A stretch of DNA of 64,000 bases from contig NZ_JALDWJ010000003.1 in assembly GCF_022758295.1 (NCBI RefSeq), forward strand, positions 356,793-420,792, given 5' to 3'. Positions within the stretch are counted from its first letter, which is position 1. Each line of letters opens with the position of its first letter. The position numbers and the translations under genes were made by a program. A model generated the notes under the pieces. The model saw nothing but the letters and a program-made list of their open reading frames with translations. It was not told where the DNA came from and did not search any database. Of this stretch, positions 35,963 through 44,634 are shown in pieces. Origin of the DNA: Lysobacter sp. CFH 32150 (GTDB lineage: Bacteria; Pseudomonadota; Gammaproteobacteria; Xanthomonadales; Xanthomonadaceae).

Positions 35963-38107
35963 GTGTCCGGTCATCCGCTAGGTCTCGGTCACACCGAGCG
36001 TTCCAATCCAGTCGGCGTACTGGAGGAGATGAAGCGCCTCGCCGTCGAACAACTCGGCGCGGTACCGGGGGCATTGTATGCGCCCGTTGCTGAAGTGCTG
36101 GGCGATGCGGCCAAGCGCGACGGCCAATCCTTCGTGCAGCGCAACGATCATGCGGCCCTCCTGGCGCTGCGCCAGCGCAACGCCGCCTACATGATGCGCT
36201 TCAGGCAATTGATCGCACAGGGTTTCGAGGAATTCCGTGCGTTGCCACTGCGCACCAACCGTAGCAACCTGCCGCTGGACCTGGTCAACGAAAACCAGCT
36301 CGACTACCACTACGCCGGGCAGAAGCTGGCGGAATCCATCGGCCAGCGCTACTCGCGCCAGCTGGAAATGCTCGACGCACGCCTTGAAGCGCTCTCGCAG
36401 GAGCTCGGCCAGCCGCCGGCGTCCAATCCGATCGGTGCCGGCCGGCTCGCCGGCGCCTTCATCAGCACGTTCCGCGATGCCGAATTGCCGGAATCGCTGC
36501 GTCCGCTGTTGTTCCGCCAGTACGAACAGGAATTGTCACGGGTCCTCGGTGATCTTTACGGCCGCATCAACACCTTGCTGGCCGCTGCCGGTTATGGGGC
36601 GAAATCCGGTACAAGTTCCGCCGCGAAAGCAGAATCGCAGCCGAAGTTGCGCTCGGTCGAAACCGAAGCCGACGCGCGTCTGCGCCTGGGCGAACTGCGG
36701 GAAATGCTGCATACATGGCGCGAGGGCAGCACCCATAGCCGTCCGGCCTCCGTCGATGGGTCTGGGGAGCGGCGCGGCGCGCAGCGACGCGAGCTGCGTA
36801 CGGCCGAAGTCGCGAGCGTGGCGGCCCTGCTGCAGCGTGATGCGCCTGAACCTTACGCGCGCGCGCTGGCGGGTGCCGGCAATCTTGCCGACGCGATCCG
36901 CGAGCAATTGACCGAAGGTGCGCGCCGGCTCGGCCTGGACCCGGACCAGACCCAGATCGGCGGCAAGGAAAACGACGCGATCGACATGGTCGGGCTGTTG
37001 TTCGAATCCTTGTTCCAGACCCACGCCATGCTCGACCGCGCGCGTCGCCTGTATGCGCGCCTGGTACTGCCCTATGTGCGTGTTGCACTCAGCGACGATG
37101 GCTTGTTCGTCCAGCGCGAACATCCGGCGCGGCGCCTGCTCGATGTCATCACCGAAGCCTGCGAAGGCAACGATGGCACCACGCCACAGGATCGCGAACT
37201 GCTCGAACGCGCCGCCGGTGTCGCTCAGCGCATCGTCGCCGACTACAACGAGGACCTGGAGATCTTCGCCCTCGCCAGCGACGAACTCGAGGCTCTGCTG
37301 GACCAGCAGCGCAAGCGCGTCGACATGCTGGAGAAGCGTTCCGCCGAGTCGGTGCACGGTCGCGAACGGCTGCTGCAGGCGCGGTTGCAGGCCGGTGCAG
37401 CGCTCGGGCAACGTGTCGGCAAGTCGACACTCACTGCTGCTGTCTCCGATTTCCTGATTGAACACTGGCAGCACCACCTGGTGCAGACGCTGCTGCGCGA
37501 CGGGCTGGGTTCGGCCAAGCACGCCGACGTGGTGGCACTCGCCGATGCGCTGGTGGTGGTCGATAACATGTCCGCGCAGGGGCGCGGTGCGGTCGTTGCC
37601 GACCGCCTCATCGCACTGCAGCCGGCGATCACCGAATGCCTGGCGAGCTGCGGCCTCGACGAGACCGTTTCGCAGGAATGGCTGGCGGGACTGGTGCGTG
37701 CATTGGCGCAACCGGACCTCCCACGCATCCTGCGCCAGCTGCCGCCTCCGCAAGTGGCCGACGACGAGGCCGAACAAAGTCAGCTGCGCGTCGTCGGTGG
37801 CCATGCTGGCCTCGACTTCGACCCGCAAGTCGCCGAGCGCATGCGTCGGCTGACGCCAGGCGAATGGCTGCGTTTGCTCGACGCGCAGGGTGAGCACGTT
37901 GCGGTCAAGGTCGCCTGGATCAGCCCACTGAGTGCGCGCCTGCTGCTGGTCAACCGGCGAGGCGTTCGCGTGCTGGTCGCCTCGGCCGAGCAACTCGCGT
38001 CGCTGGTCGCGCAGGGCCGGCTGGTGGTCGGCACCGAACAGGCGCCGTTCGACGAAGCCATGCGCCAGATGCGGCAACGACTGAGCCGCGCCGTCGGTCA
38101 GAACTAA
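35963..38107 (+). CDS. DUF1631 family protein
   Basis: 714 residues from GTG 35963, which follows an aggggaat ribosome site. Mostly helical, with long stretches such as LRQRNAAYMMRFRQLIAQGFEEFRAL and YSRQLEMLDARLEALSQELGQP, and a C-terminal beta-rich portion (LTPGEWLRLLDAQGEHVAVKVAWISPLSARLLLVNRRGVRVLVAS) like a PilZ-type barrel. This layout matches DUF1631 proteins of xanthomonads and pseudomonads. Function is unknown; cytoplasmic by lack of a signal. Confidence 0.88.
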   Translation: MSGHPLGLGHTERSNPVGVLEEMKRLAVEQLGAVPGALYAPVAEVLGDAAKRDGQSFVQRNDHAALLALRQRNAAYMMRFRQLIAQGFEEFRALPLRTNRSNLPLDLVNENQLDYHYAGQKLAESIGQRYSRQLEMLDARLEALSQELGQPPASNPIGAGRLAGAFISTFRDAELPESLRPLLFRQYEQELSRVLGDLYGRINTLLAAAGYGAKSGTSSAAKAESQPKLRSVETEADARLRLGELREMLHTWREGSTHSRPASVDGSGERRGAQRRELRTAEVASVAALLQRDAPEPYARALAGAGNLADAIREQLTEGARRLGLDPDQTQIGGKENDAIDMVGLLFESLFQTHAMLDRARRLYARLVLPYVRVALSDDGLFVQREHPARRLLDVITEACEGNDGTTPQDRELLERAAGVAQRIVADYNEDLEIFALASDELEALLDQQRKRVDMLEKRSAESVHGRERLLQARLQAGAALGQRVGKSTLTAAVSDFLIEHWQHHLVQTLLRDGLGSAKHADVVALADALVVVDNMSAQGRGAVVADRLIALQPAITECLASCGLDETVSQEWLAGLVRALAQPDLPRILRQLPPPQVADDEAEQSQLRVVGGHAGLDFDPQVAERMRRLTPGEWLRLLDAQGEHVAVKVAWISPLSARLLLVNRRGVRVLVASAEQLASLVAQGRLVVGTEQAPFDEAMRQMRQRLSRAVGQN

Positions 38108-38236
38108 GGATGCGTTGAGCAGGTCCGTCTCCGGACTTGTTTCAAACGTTACGGGTCCGGTGCATGCCGGACTCGCATCCGATGCGCCATCGCCCGATTC
38201 CCGCGCTACGATGCCGGGATCACAGGGAGCGAACAC

Positions 38237-39334
38237 ATGGCGGTCACGATAGGCGTTGCGCGCGAATCCGCGCCGGGCGAGAAGCGCGTCGCACTGACGC
38301 CAGAAACCTGCAAGAAGCTGGTCGCCACCGGCGCCGCCGTGCGCATCGAGCGCGGCCTCGGGCGCAACGCGCATTTCCCCGACCAGGCCTATGCCGATGC
38401 CGGCGCGCAGCTGGTTGATTCCGTTGCAGCGGCGACGGGCGATGCCGACCTGGTGCTGTGCGTGCAGCCCCCGGATCCCAGTGCGATCGCGCAATTGAAG
38501 TCAGGTGCGGTACTGGTTGGCACCCTGCAGCCACAGTCTGATGCATCACGCGCCGATGCGATCACTGCGCGCGGCATCGTCGCCTTCCCGTTGGAGAAAC
38601 TGCCACGCACCACCCGCGCGCAGGCGATGGATGTGCTCAGCTCACAGGCTGGCATGGCGGGTTACAAGGCCGTGCTGATCGCCGCTCAACTCGCGCCGCG
38701 CTTCTTCCCGATGCTGACCACCGCCGCCGGTACGATCCGGCCGTCGAAAGTATTGATCGTCGGCGCCGGCGTCGCCGGGTTGCAGGCGATCGCCACGGCG
38801 AAACGCCTCGGCGCGCAGGTCGAAGGCTTCGACGTGCGCCCGGAAGTGAAGGAACAGATCGAATCCCTCGGTGGCAAGTTCCTCGACCTCGGCGTCAGCG
38901 CCGTAGGCGAGGGCGGCTACGCGCGTCCGCTTACCGACGAGGAACGCGCCGAGCAGCAGCGTCGCCTCGGCGAACACCTCAAGAACATCGACACCATCGT
39001 CTGCACCGCCGCCGTGCCTGGCCGCCCCGCGCCGAAGATCATCAGTGCCGCGATGGTCGCCGGCATGAAACCCGGCAGCGTGATCGTCGACCTCGCCGCC
39101 GAAACCGGCGGCAATTGCGAACTCACGCAACCGGGGCACACGATCGAATCGGCGAACGGCGTCACCATCGCCGGCCCACTCAACCTGGCCAGCAGCGGCG
39201 CGCTGCATGCCAGCGAGATGTACGCGCGCAACGTCTACAACTTCGTCAGCCTGCTGCTGAAGGATGGCGCGCTCGCATTCGACTGGAACGACGAGTTGCT
39301 GGCGAAGACGGTGTGGCCCGAGCGCAACGCGTAG
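38237..39334 (+). CDS. pntAA: NAD(P) transhydrogenase subunit alpha, part 1 (domain I)
   Basis: NAD(H)-binding domain I of the proton-translocating transhydrogenase. 365 residues, with ARESAPGEKRVALTPE, the NAD Rossmann motif IVGAGVAGLQAIATAKRLGA, DVRPEVKEQIESLGGKF and SVIVDLAAETGGNCE. Split-gene form: the membrane part is PntAB. Its TAG stop is supplied by the first bases of the repeat at 39331, and the partner gene lies 2 kb downstream beyond a reversed block rather than adjacent. Confidence 0.95.
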   Translation: MAVTIGVARESAPGEKRVALTPETCKKLVATGAAVRIERGLGRNAHFPDQAYADAGAQLVDSVAAATGDADLVLCVQPPDPSAIAQLKSGAVLVGTLQPQSDASRADAITARGIVAFPLEKLPRTTRAQAMDVLSSQAGMAGYKAVLIAAQLAPRFFPMLTTAAGTIRPSKVLIVGAGVAGLQAIATAKRLGAQVEGFDVRPEVKEQIESLGGKFLDLGVSAVGEGGYARPLTDEERAEQQRRLGEHLKNIDTIVCTAAVPGRPAPKIISAAMVAGMKPGSVIVDLAAETGGNCELTQPGHTIESANGVTIAGPLNLASSGALHASEMYARNVYNFVSLLLKDGALAFDWNDELLAKTVWPERNA

Positions 39335-39395
39335 GGTGGGCTTTAGCCCATCGATCATGTGCGACGAATTGGCGGTGGGCTAAAGCCCACCCTAC
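39331..39395. repeat. Palindromic REP-type element, copy 2
   Basis: 20-bp perfect arms (39331-39350 with 39376-39395) identical to copy 1 at 33275, around a different 25-bp spacer. Bases 39332-39334 (TAG) are the stop codon of pntAA. Sits at the left edge of the block separating pntAA from pntAB. Confidence 0.9.
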
Positions 39396-39398
39396 GGG

Positions 39399-39818
39399 TT
39401 ATCGCTTCGGTGAATTCGCCTCGATCCACACCTTGCGTTGCTCCGGCGTCATCGCCTTCCACTGCTCGCGCAGGGCCTTGCGCTGTTCCGGATCGAGCGT
39501 GCGCATCTTGTGGAACAGCGCGCGCATTTCCTCGCGCTTCCCGGCGTCCATGTGCGACCAGCGCTTCATGCCGTGGTGGGCCCGCTCCCGCTGTTCAGGT
39601 GTCATCGTCTGCCAGCGTTGCGCATGATTGAGCATGCGCGCGCGCTGCGCGGGATTGGCGTTCCAGCGTTCGCGGACCGGGGCAACCAACAATTCTCGTT
39701 CGGCCTGGCTGAGCTGCTCCCAGGCCGGTGGGACGGCGGTCGTTTGCGCAGGTTGCGCCGCGAACGCCGGGGCGGCGCACAGCGCCAGCAGCAAGGTGGA
39801 AAGACGGATGCGGTGCAT
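39399..39818 (-). CDS. DUF3106 family periplasmic protein
   Basis: 139 residues. Signal peptide 1-20 (ends APAFAA). Repeated helical units with LSQAERELL, NPAQRARML, MTPEQRERA, LDPEQRKALREQW and MTPEQRKVW, typical of DUF3106, a family related to small periplasmic helical LTXXQ-like proteins. GGAG precedes ATG 39818. Four bases after the upstream gene stop, so part of a sigma factor-membrane protein-DUF3106 operon. Confidence 0.85.
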   Translation of the reverse strand: MHRIRLSTLLLALCAAPAFAAQPAQTTAVPPAWEQLSQAERELLVAPVRERWNANPAQRARMLNHAQRWQTMTPEQRERAHHGMKRWSHMDAGKREEMRALFHKMRTLDPEQRKALREQWKAMTPEQRKVWIEANSPKR

Positions 39819-39822
39819 GGTG

Positions 39823-40191
39823 TTACTCCGAGGCAAGGGTGACGGCATCGTTGGACGCCAGCCATAGGTAAAGTTCGGGGGTTTCGTCGAGCGCGGCATA
39901 GGCGTCGTCGACGTCATTGGTGTCGCTGGCGACAACGGCCGTGGTCGCGGGCGCGACCTCGGGTTGGCGCAGCTGCAGGCCGAGTGCGAGCACGCCGATC
40001 GCGCATGCGGCGGCCAGCGGCCAGGCAAACGCACGCATCGGCGCCGATGCGCGCGGAGACAACGCAGTCTTTCGGCGCTGCTGCAATTGCGCCAGCGTGC
40101 GTGGCGAAAGATTCGCCAGGGCCTGCGCGTGGCGGAGGCGGAGTTCGCGATCCAGATCGCTACCGTTCAAGCCGTTGTCATGGGCGCTCAT
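39823..40191 (-). CDS. Small membrane protein encoded with the ECF sigma factor
   Basis: 122 residues: an N-terminal soluble helix region (LRLRHAQALANLSPRTLAQLQQRRKTAL), a single transmembrane segment (FAWPLAAACAIGVLALGLQL, about 55-74), and a short acidic tail facing the periplasm. This layout fits a DUF3619-like protein or an anti-sigma candidate, but the zinc/anti-sigma HxxxCxxC motif is absent. GGAGG ribosome site. Its ATG overlaps the sigma-factor stop as ATGA. Confidence 0.75.
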   Translation of the reverse strand: MSAHDNGLNGSDLDRELRLRHAQALANLSPRTLAQLQQRRKTALSPRASAPMRAFAWPLAAACAIGVLALGLQLRQPEVAPATTAVVASDTNDVDDAYAALDETPELYLWLASNDAVTLASE

Positions 40192-40784
40192 CGGAATTCC
40201 TCCAGTTGCCGCTGCAGGGCGGCGCGTGCACGCGAAAGATGGGTCTTGACCGAACCTTCGCTGCAACCCATTGCCCTCGCCGTGGCGGTGACATCGAGCT
40301 CCTCCAGCACGCGCAGGGTGAAGGCTTCGCGCTGGCGTCCTGGCAGTGCGCGCAATGCTTCGGCGATGCGCGAATACGCCTCGCGCCCGTCGTGCTTGCG
40401 CGCGGGATCGGGGCCGGCATCCGCCCAATCGATCGTGTTGTCGTTGGCGTCGGATTGCGGCGACAACCAGCGCAGCCGGAACACCCGCCGCCGCTGCACG
40501 TCGATGATGCGGCTGCGCAGGATGCTCCAGAACAGCGGTGTCCATTCGCCGGGAGGACGCCCGCGGTAGGCGAGCATCTTCGTCATTGCGTCCTGCACGG
40601 CATCCAGCGCGTCATCGCGCTGGCGCAGGCCGAGCTCGGCGAAGCGGAAGGCACGCGTGCCGATGCCGGCGAGGAATTGCTCCATAGAGGCAGCTTCCAG
40701 TGTCGTCGGTTCGCGGATGGTTGCAACCGGAACGGTCGCAGCCACTGCGGTGTCGTCGGCATCGGCGTTCACGCGTTGCAGCAT
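40188..40784 (-). CDS. ECF-type RNA polymerase sigma factor
   Basis: 198 residues. Sigma region 2 about 35-110 (RQRDDALDAVQDAMTKMLAY, EWTPLFWSILRSRIIDVQRR) and region 4 about 135-190 (ALRALPGRQREAFTLRVLEELDVTATARAMGCSEGSVKTHLSRARAALQRQL). ATG 40784 lacks a clear ribosome site; ATG 40685 has GGAAG and would give 165 residues, so the start is unsure. Probably controls its own operon with the membrane protein and DUF3106 genes. Confidence 0.9.
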   Translation of the reverse strand: MLQRVNADADDTAVAATVPVATIREPTTLEAASMEQFLAGIGTRAFRFAELGLRQRDDALDAVQDAMTKMLAYRGRPPGEWTPLFWSILRSRIIDVQRRRVFRLRWLSPQSDANDNTIDWADAGPDPARKHDGREAYSRIAEALRALPGRQREAFTLRVLEELDVTATARAMGCSEGSVKTHLSRARAALQRQLEEFR

Positions 40785-40796
40785 ACGGGTGCCGGC

Positions 40797-41177
40797 TTAA
40801 TGCCGACGATCCCAACGCCGGTCGAAGCGTTCGCCGCGGCGGTCGAGGCGGTTGTCGATACGGTCGCCACGCCGATCCAGACGGTTTTCGATGCGGTCGC
40901 CCTTGTTGTCCAAGCGAGTCGCAAGGCGTTCATGGCCTCGGTTCTCAGCCCGTTCGGCACGGCGATCGAGACGTTCATCGATGCGGTCGCCGCGTCGGTC
41001 GAGGCGGTTGTCGATGCGGTCGCCGCGGTTGTCCAAACGGCGTTCGACGCGGTCGCCGCGGTCGCCGGCGGTCGCGGCGCCGGCAGCCACCAGCAAGCCC
41101 AGTCCCAGTGCCATTCCTAGCCCGGCTTTCATGACGCCGGCTTTCGTGGTGCTTGCCCTCATGATCCCAGCTTTCAT
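40797..41177 (-). CDS. Secreted hendecad-repeat protein rich in Arg and Asp
   Basis: 126 residues. Signal-like N-terminus (AGLGMALGLGLLVAAGAATA). The mature part is an almost perfect tandem array of 11-residue units of the form RGDRIDNRLDR, with about eight copies, two spoiled in the middle. Hendecads favour a right-handed coiled coil; alternating Arg and Asp would make a strongly zwitterionic rod. At DNA level the units are 33 bp and similar. The first ATG is preceded by gaggga. No family assigned. Confidence 0.78.
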   Translation of the reverse strand: MKAGIMRASTTKAGVMKAGLGMALGLGLLVAAGAATAGDRGDRVERRLDNRGDRIDNRLDRRGDRIDERLDRRAERAENRGHERLATRLDNKGDRIENRLDRRGDRIDNRLDRRGERFDRRWDRRH

Positions 41178-41302
41178 GTGGAATTCCCTCGGCGCAGGCC
41201 AACCCTGCGAGGGAGAGAACGCCGCGCCGTGCGATCGGTTGACGGCGTCCCCGTGGCGTTCAGGGATCGTTATGATGGCCGGACGCGATCAAGGGGTGGC
41301 AT

Positions 41303-41632
41303 ATGGCTGACGGATTAGGGGCGCAGGCTTTTGTGATGCTCTACATCTTCATGCTGGCGGCGATCGCCGGCCACGTGATCATCTCGCGGGTGCCGACGAT
41401 CCTGCACACGCCGCTGATGTCGGGTTCCAACTTCATCCACGGCATCGTGCTGATCGGCGCCATGGTGGTGCTGGGACATGCCGACACCACGCTGGAGAAA
41501 ACGATCGGCTTCCTCGCCGTCCTGCTCGGCGCGGGGAATGCCGCCGGCGGTTACGTCGTCACCGAGCGCATGCTCGACATGTTCAAGTCGTCGAAGAAGC
41601 CCGCTGGCGACAAGCATGGAGCGAAGCCATGA
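41303..41632 (+). CDS. pntAB: NAD(P) transhydrogenase subunit alpha, part 2 (domain II)
   Basis: 109 residues with three or four membrane segments (FVMLYIFMLAAIAGHVIIS, NFIHGIVLIGAMVVLG, FLAVLLGAGNAAGGYVV), including the proton-channel helices. An aaggggtgg ribosome site precedes ATG 41303. Overlaps pntB as ATGA. Located 1.97 kb from pntAA, separated by reversed genes. Confidence 0.94.
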   Translation: MADGLGAQAFVMLYIFMLAAIAGHVIISRVPTILHTPLMSGSNFIHGIVLIGAMVVLGHADTTLEKTIGFLAVLLGAGNAAGGYVVTERMLDMFKSSKKPAGDKHGAKP

Positions 41633-43068
41633 CCTGGCTGCCACTGTTGGTGAAGGCCAGCTACTTCGTCGCCGCCACACTGTTCCTGCTCGGCCTGCAA
41701 CGCATGGCCTCGCCGGCGACCGCGCGCAGTGGCATCCAGTGGGCCGGGCTCGGCATGTTGATTGCGACGGTCGCGACGATCGCGCTGCCGGGCCTGCACA
41801 ACCTCGGCCTGATCGTGCTGGCGACCGTCATCGGTACGGCGACGGCCTGGATCTGGGGCAAGAAGGTCGCGATCACCGACATGCCGCAGATGGTCGCGTT
41901 GTTCAACGGCATGGGCGGCGGCTCCGCAGCGGCGATTGGTGCGGTGGAATTGCTGAAGTATTCGGCGCTTCCTCCGGCGGGCGCAGCGGTCGAACGCCTG
42001 CAAGGCCAAACCGGCGATGTCACGCAGCCAGCGACGATCACACTGGTGCTCGCTGTCCTCGGCGCGTTGATCGGTGCGATATCACTGTCCGGTTCGGTGA
42101 TCGCCTGGGCCAAGCTCGATGGACGCATGGACAAGCGCTACATCTTCCCCGGCCAGAAGCTGTTCAATGCCGCAGTGTTCGGTAGCGCGGTCGTGCTCGG
42201 CGCGATCGTGGTCCATTCGCTCGGCGTGCCGGCGACCGTCGCGTTCTTCATCGCTGCACTCGCGTTTGGCGTGCTGATGACGTTGCCCATTGGCGGCGCC
42301 GACATGCCGGTCGTCATCTCGCTGTACAACGCATTGACCGGCATCGCGGTTGCGTTCGAAGGCTATGTGCTCGGCAACGAGTCGTTGATCATCGCCGGCA
42401 CCATGGTCGGCGCGGCCGGTATGTTGCTGACGCGCCTGATGGCCAAGGCGATGAACCGCTCGATCAAGAACGTACTGTTCTCGAATTTCGGCGGTGGCGG
42501 CCAGGCGCAGGAAATCTCCGGCGCGCAGAAACCCATCGAGGCCGGCGACGTCGCCGCGATGATGGCCTATGCCGAGCGCGTCGTGATCGTGCCCGGCTAC
42601 GGCATGGCGGTGGCGCAGGCGCAGCACAAGATCTGGGAACTGACGCAGCGGCTGGTCGAGCGTGGCGTGAAGGTGAAGTTCGCGATCCACCCGGTCGCCG
42701 GGCGCATGCCAGGGCACATGAACGTGCTGCTCGCCGAAGCTGGCGTGCCCTACGACCTGATCGCCGACATGGACGACATCAACCCCGAGTTCCCGAACAC
42801 CGACGTGTCGCTGGTGATCGGCGCCAACGACGTGGTGAATCCGGTCGCGAAGACCGATCCGGCTTCGCCGATCTACGGCATGCCGATCCTCGACGTGAAC
42901 AACTCGAAGAACACCATCGTCATCAAGCGCGGCAAGGGCACCGGTTTCGCCGGCATCGAGAACGCGCTGTTCTACGCCGACAATACGCGGATGCTGTACG
43001 GCGATGGCGCCGAGATGGCGAGCGCGCTGGTCAGTGAACTGAAGGCACTCGATAGCGGCGGTCACTGA
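41629..43068 (+). CDS. pntB: NAD(P) transhydrogenase subunit beta
   Basis: 479 residues: nine or so membrane helices through residue about 290, then the NADP(H)-binding domain III. Motifs: VIVPGYGMAVAQAQ, FAIHPVAGRMPGHMNVLLAEA, DINPEFPNTDVSLVIGANDVVNPVAK, and GTGFAGIENALFY. Couples proton entry to hydride transfer from NADH to NADP+, supplying NADPH for thioredoxin and glutathione systems. Translationally coupled to pntAB. Confidence 0.96.
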   Translation: MTWLPLLVKASYFVAATLFLLGLQRMASPATARSGIQWAGLGMLIATVATIALPGLHNLGLIVLATVIGTATAWIWGKKVAITDMPQMVALFNGMGGGSAAAIGAVELLKYSALPPAGAAVERLQGQTGDVTQPATITLVLAVLGALIGAISLSGSVIAWAKLDGRMDKRYIFPGQKLFNAAVFGSAVVLGAIVVHSLGVPATVAFFIAALAFGVLMTLPIGGADMPVVISLYNALTGIAVAFEGYVLGNESLIIAGTMVGAAGMLLTRLMAKAMNRSIKNVLFSNFGGGGQAQEISGAQKPIEAGDVAAMMAYAERVVIVPGYGMAVAQAQHKIWELTQRLVERGVKVKFAIHPVAGRMPGHMNVLLAEAGVPYDLIADMDDINPEFPNTDVSLVIGANDVVNPVAKTDPASPIYGMPILDVNNSKNTIVIKRGKGTGFAGIENALFYADNTRMLYGDGAEMASALVSELKALDSGGH

Positions 43069-43084
43069 GGAGCAACCCGGAGGG

Positions 43085-43213
43085 CCGGGCCTGAGGCCGC
43101 GCGATGCCGCGTCATCGCTCGGTTGCGTATCGACATACGCGCCCTCGCTCTTCCTTGCCTCGCACGCCCTCAGGCCCGGCGCGACCTGCTCGGATAGCGT
43201 TAACAGGGCCCTA
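43085..43213. repeat. Dispersed repeat element, copy A (long form with hairpin)
   Basis: Bases 43132-43213 are a near copy of 52671-52751 (three differences in about 80). An upstream arm, CCGGGCCTGAGG at 43085-43096, is inverted at 43168-43179, so the transcript could fold into a large hairpin. Lies in the 170-bp gap between the convergent pntB and the DoxX-like gene and could act as a terminator. Confidence 0.8.
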
Positions 43214-43238
43214 GTCCGCCGCGGTTGTCACGCGATGC

Positions 43239-44003
43239 TTACCTGGTCGGCTTCGGGTAACTCGCAGCCACGATCCACGCCGCACCGCACAATGCCACCG
43301 CTACGAACAGATTGGTCATTTCGGGCCGGTTCCCGATATCGGGCAACACCCGAGGGACGTGCAGGATCAATGCCCAGCTGCCATACATCGCGCCGGCCAG
43401 CAGCGCGGCCAGGCGCGCCTGTATTCCAGTCAGCACGGCCAGGCCTGCGGCCAGGTGCGCAGCACCAGTGAACCAGGCCCAGAACAATCGCGCCGGGATC
43501 CACGCCGGGACTATCGTGGCGACGAAGTCGGCATAGATGAAATGTGTTGCCGCGAATACCGGCAGCGAAACGCCGAAACAGAGGCGGCCCACTCGAATCA
43601 GCTTGTCGTTGGTATCGCCCGTGACACGTTGCGATGCAGACAGGCCCGCCAGCACGAGCGAGGCGCCAGCCAGTGCGAACGTCTCAAAAAAACGGACCCA
43701 TGCAGTGCCGTTTCGCGGTTCTGCGATCACGATTGGCGCGTGGATCAACACGCACCACAACAGGAACAGCGCGGCCGATCCGAAGGCCGCCCAGCGAGTG
43801 GTGCGGTCGATCAGCAGGCACGCCCCGAGTGCCGTCAACAGGAATCCAGAGAGCTGAGCCCACCAGTGCGTCGTAGTTGGACTGGGCAGTGGTTGCAGGC
43901 CCGAGACGTAGTCGCCATGGAGCAGGCTCAGGACGCCGAAGACGAGGACGCCGACGGCGACGCAGATGCGGCCGGGTGTGAGTGGGAAATTCATGGTTCG
44001 CAT
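43239..44003 (-). CDS. Multi-pass membrane protein, DoxX-like (tentative)
   Basis: 254 residues, seven or eight hydrophobic segments (ICVAVGVLVFGVLSL, LSGFLLTALGACLL, AAFGSAALFLLWCVLI, FFETFALAGASLVLAG, LAAGLAVLTGI and others), with charged loops. Resembles DoxX-family membrane proteins in pattern and in the AAHLAAGLAVL segment, but I see no decisive motif. Follows the first YagU-like membrane gene by 24 bp on the same strand, so probably one operon. Confidence 0.6.
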   Translation of the reverse strand: MRTMNFPLTPGRICVAVGVLVFGVLSLLHGDYVSGLQPLPSPTTTHWWAQLSGFLLTALGACLLIDRTTRWAAFGSAALFLLWCVLIHAPIVIAEPRNGTAWVRFFETFALAGASLVLAGLSASQRVTGDTNDKLIRVGRLCFGVSLPVFAATHFIYADFVATIVPAWIPARLFWAWFTGAAHLAAGLAVLTGIQARLAALLAGAMYGSWALILHVPRVLPDIGNRPEMTNLFVAVALCGAAWIVAASYPKPTR

Positions 44004-44027
44004 GTTGGAGACACCTGCCAGGTAGGT

Positions 44028-44519
44028 TTAATCGCGACGCAGCGCTCGCCGGGCGAACCACGCACAGATGACGCCGAGCAACGCATGCACGACGATGCTG
44101 CTGGCGACCCAGTCGAGGTGGAACTTGCCCTGCGTCGCCGCCGACAAGGGCACCACCACGTATTGCATGAAGACGTAGAGGAACAAACCGTAGGCCAGGC
44201 CATAGGCGATCGGCCGTTGCGACAACACGCGATATCGCTTGGCGACCAGGTAGTAGGCCAACACCATCGTTGTGGCGATGAAGTAGTGCAGGCCCGCACC
44301 CAGCCACGCAGTTGCGATACCACCATTGAAACTCGTCTTGCCCAGCAACCCCGCAGCGATCGACTGGAAGATCCGGATCGCTGGAACGTCGCGTAATCCC
44401 CAGAAGATGGTGGCGAATATCGCATCCAGTGTGCCCACCGCCACGCCGCCTAAGGCGATCGCGGATGCCGTGTTCCCCTTCCTCCCGGGCATCGCGGTGA
44501 TTCCGGTATGCGTATCCAT
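44028..44519 (-). CDS. Membrane protein of a three-member paralogous family, copy 1
   Basis: About 163 residues, four membrane segments. Shares with the two copies downstream the pattern VGTLDxxxAxxxWxxRDVPxxRIxQxIAxxLLG, then GAGLHYFIAT, AYGLAYGLFLYVFMQYVVVPLS and a final membrane segment ending ARRALRRD. Similar to DUF1440/YagU-like proteins, but that link is tentative. ATG 44519 has GGAG six bases upstream; an ATG 12 bp earlier (44531) is less likely. No MocR partner here. The terminator of the TonB receptor lies just upstream, so expression may depend on readthrough. Confidence 0.68.
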   Translation of the reverse strand: MDTHTGITAMPGRKGNTASAIALGGVAVGTLDAIFATIFWGLRDVPAIRIFQSIAAGLLGKTSFNGGIATAWLGAGLHYFIATTMVLAYYLVAKRYRVLSQRPIAYGLAYGLFLYVFMQYVVVPLSAATQGKFHLDWVASSIVVHALLGVICAWFARRALRRD

Positions 44520-44540
44520 GTCCGTCTCCATGGTGGCTGA

Positions 44541-44580
44541 TAAAAAAACCCCGCAGCGGCGCTTCTAAAGCCGCTGCGGG
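44541..44580 (-). terminator. Terminator of the Oar-type TonB receptor gene
   Basis: Reading the minus strand: 11-bp perfect stem (44580-44570 with 44560-44550), nine-base loop, then seven T (44548-44542). Classic rho-independent terminator about 55 bp past the receptor stop. It lies immediately upstream of the next membrane gene on the same strand. Confidence 0.92.
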
Positions 44581-44634
44581 AATTCGGGGGTTACAACAAT
44601 GGCACCATGAATGGCGCTCTATGGGGGAGTCGCA

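Noticed and set aside
38121..38138. Weak hairpin after the DUF1631 gene
   Set aside because: 7-bp stem with a G-U pair and only GTTT after it; insufficient for a terminator call.
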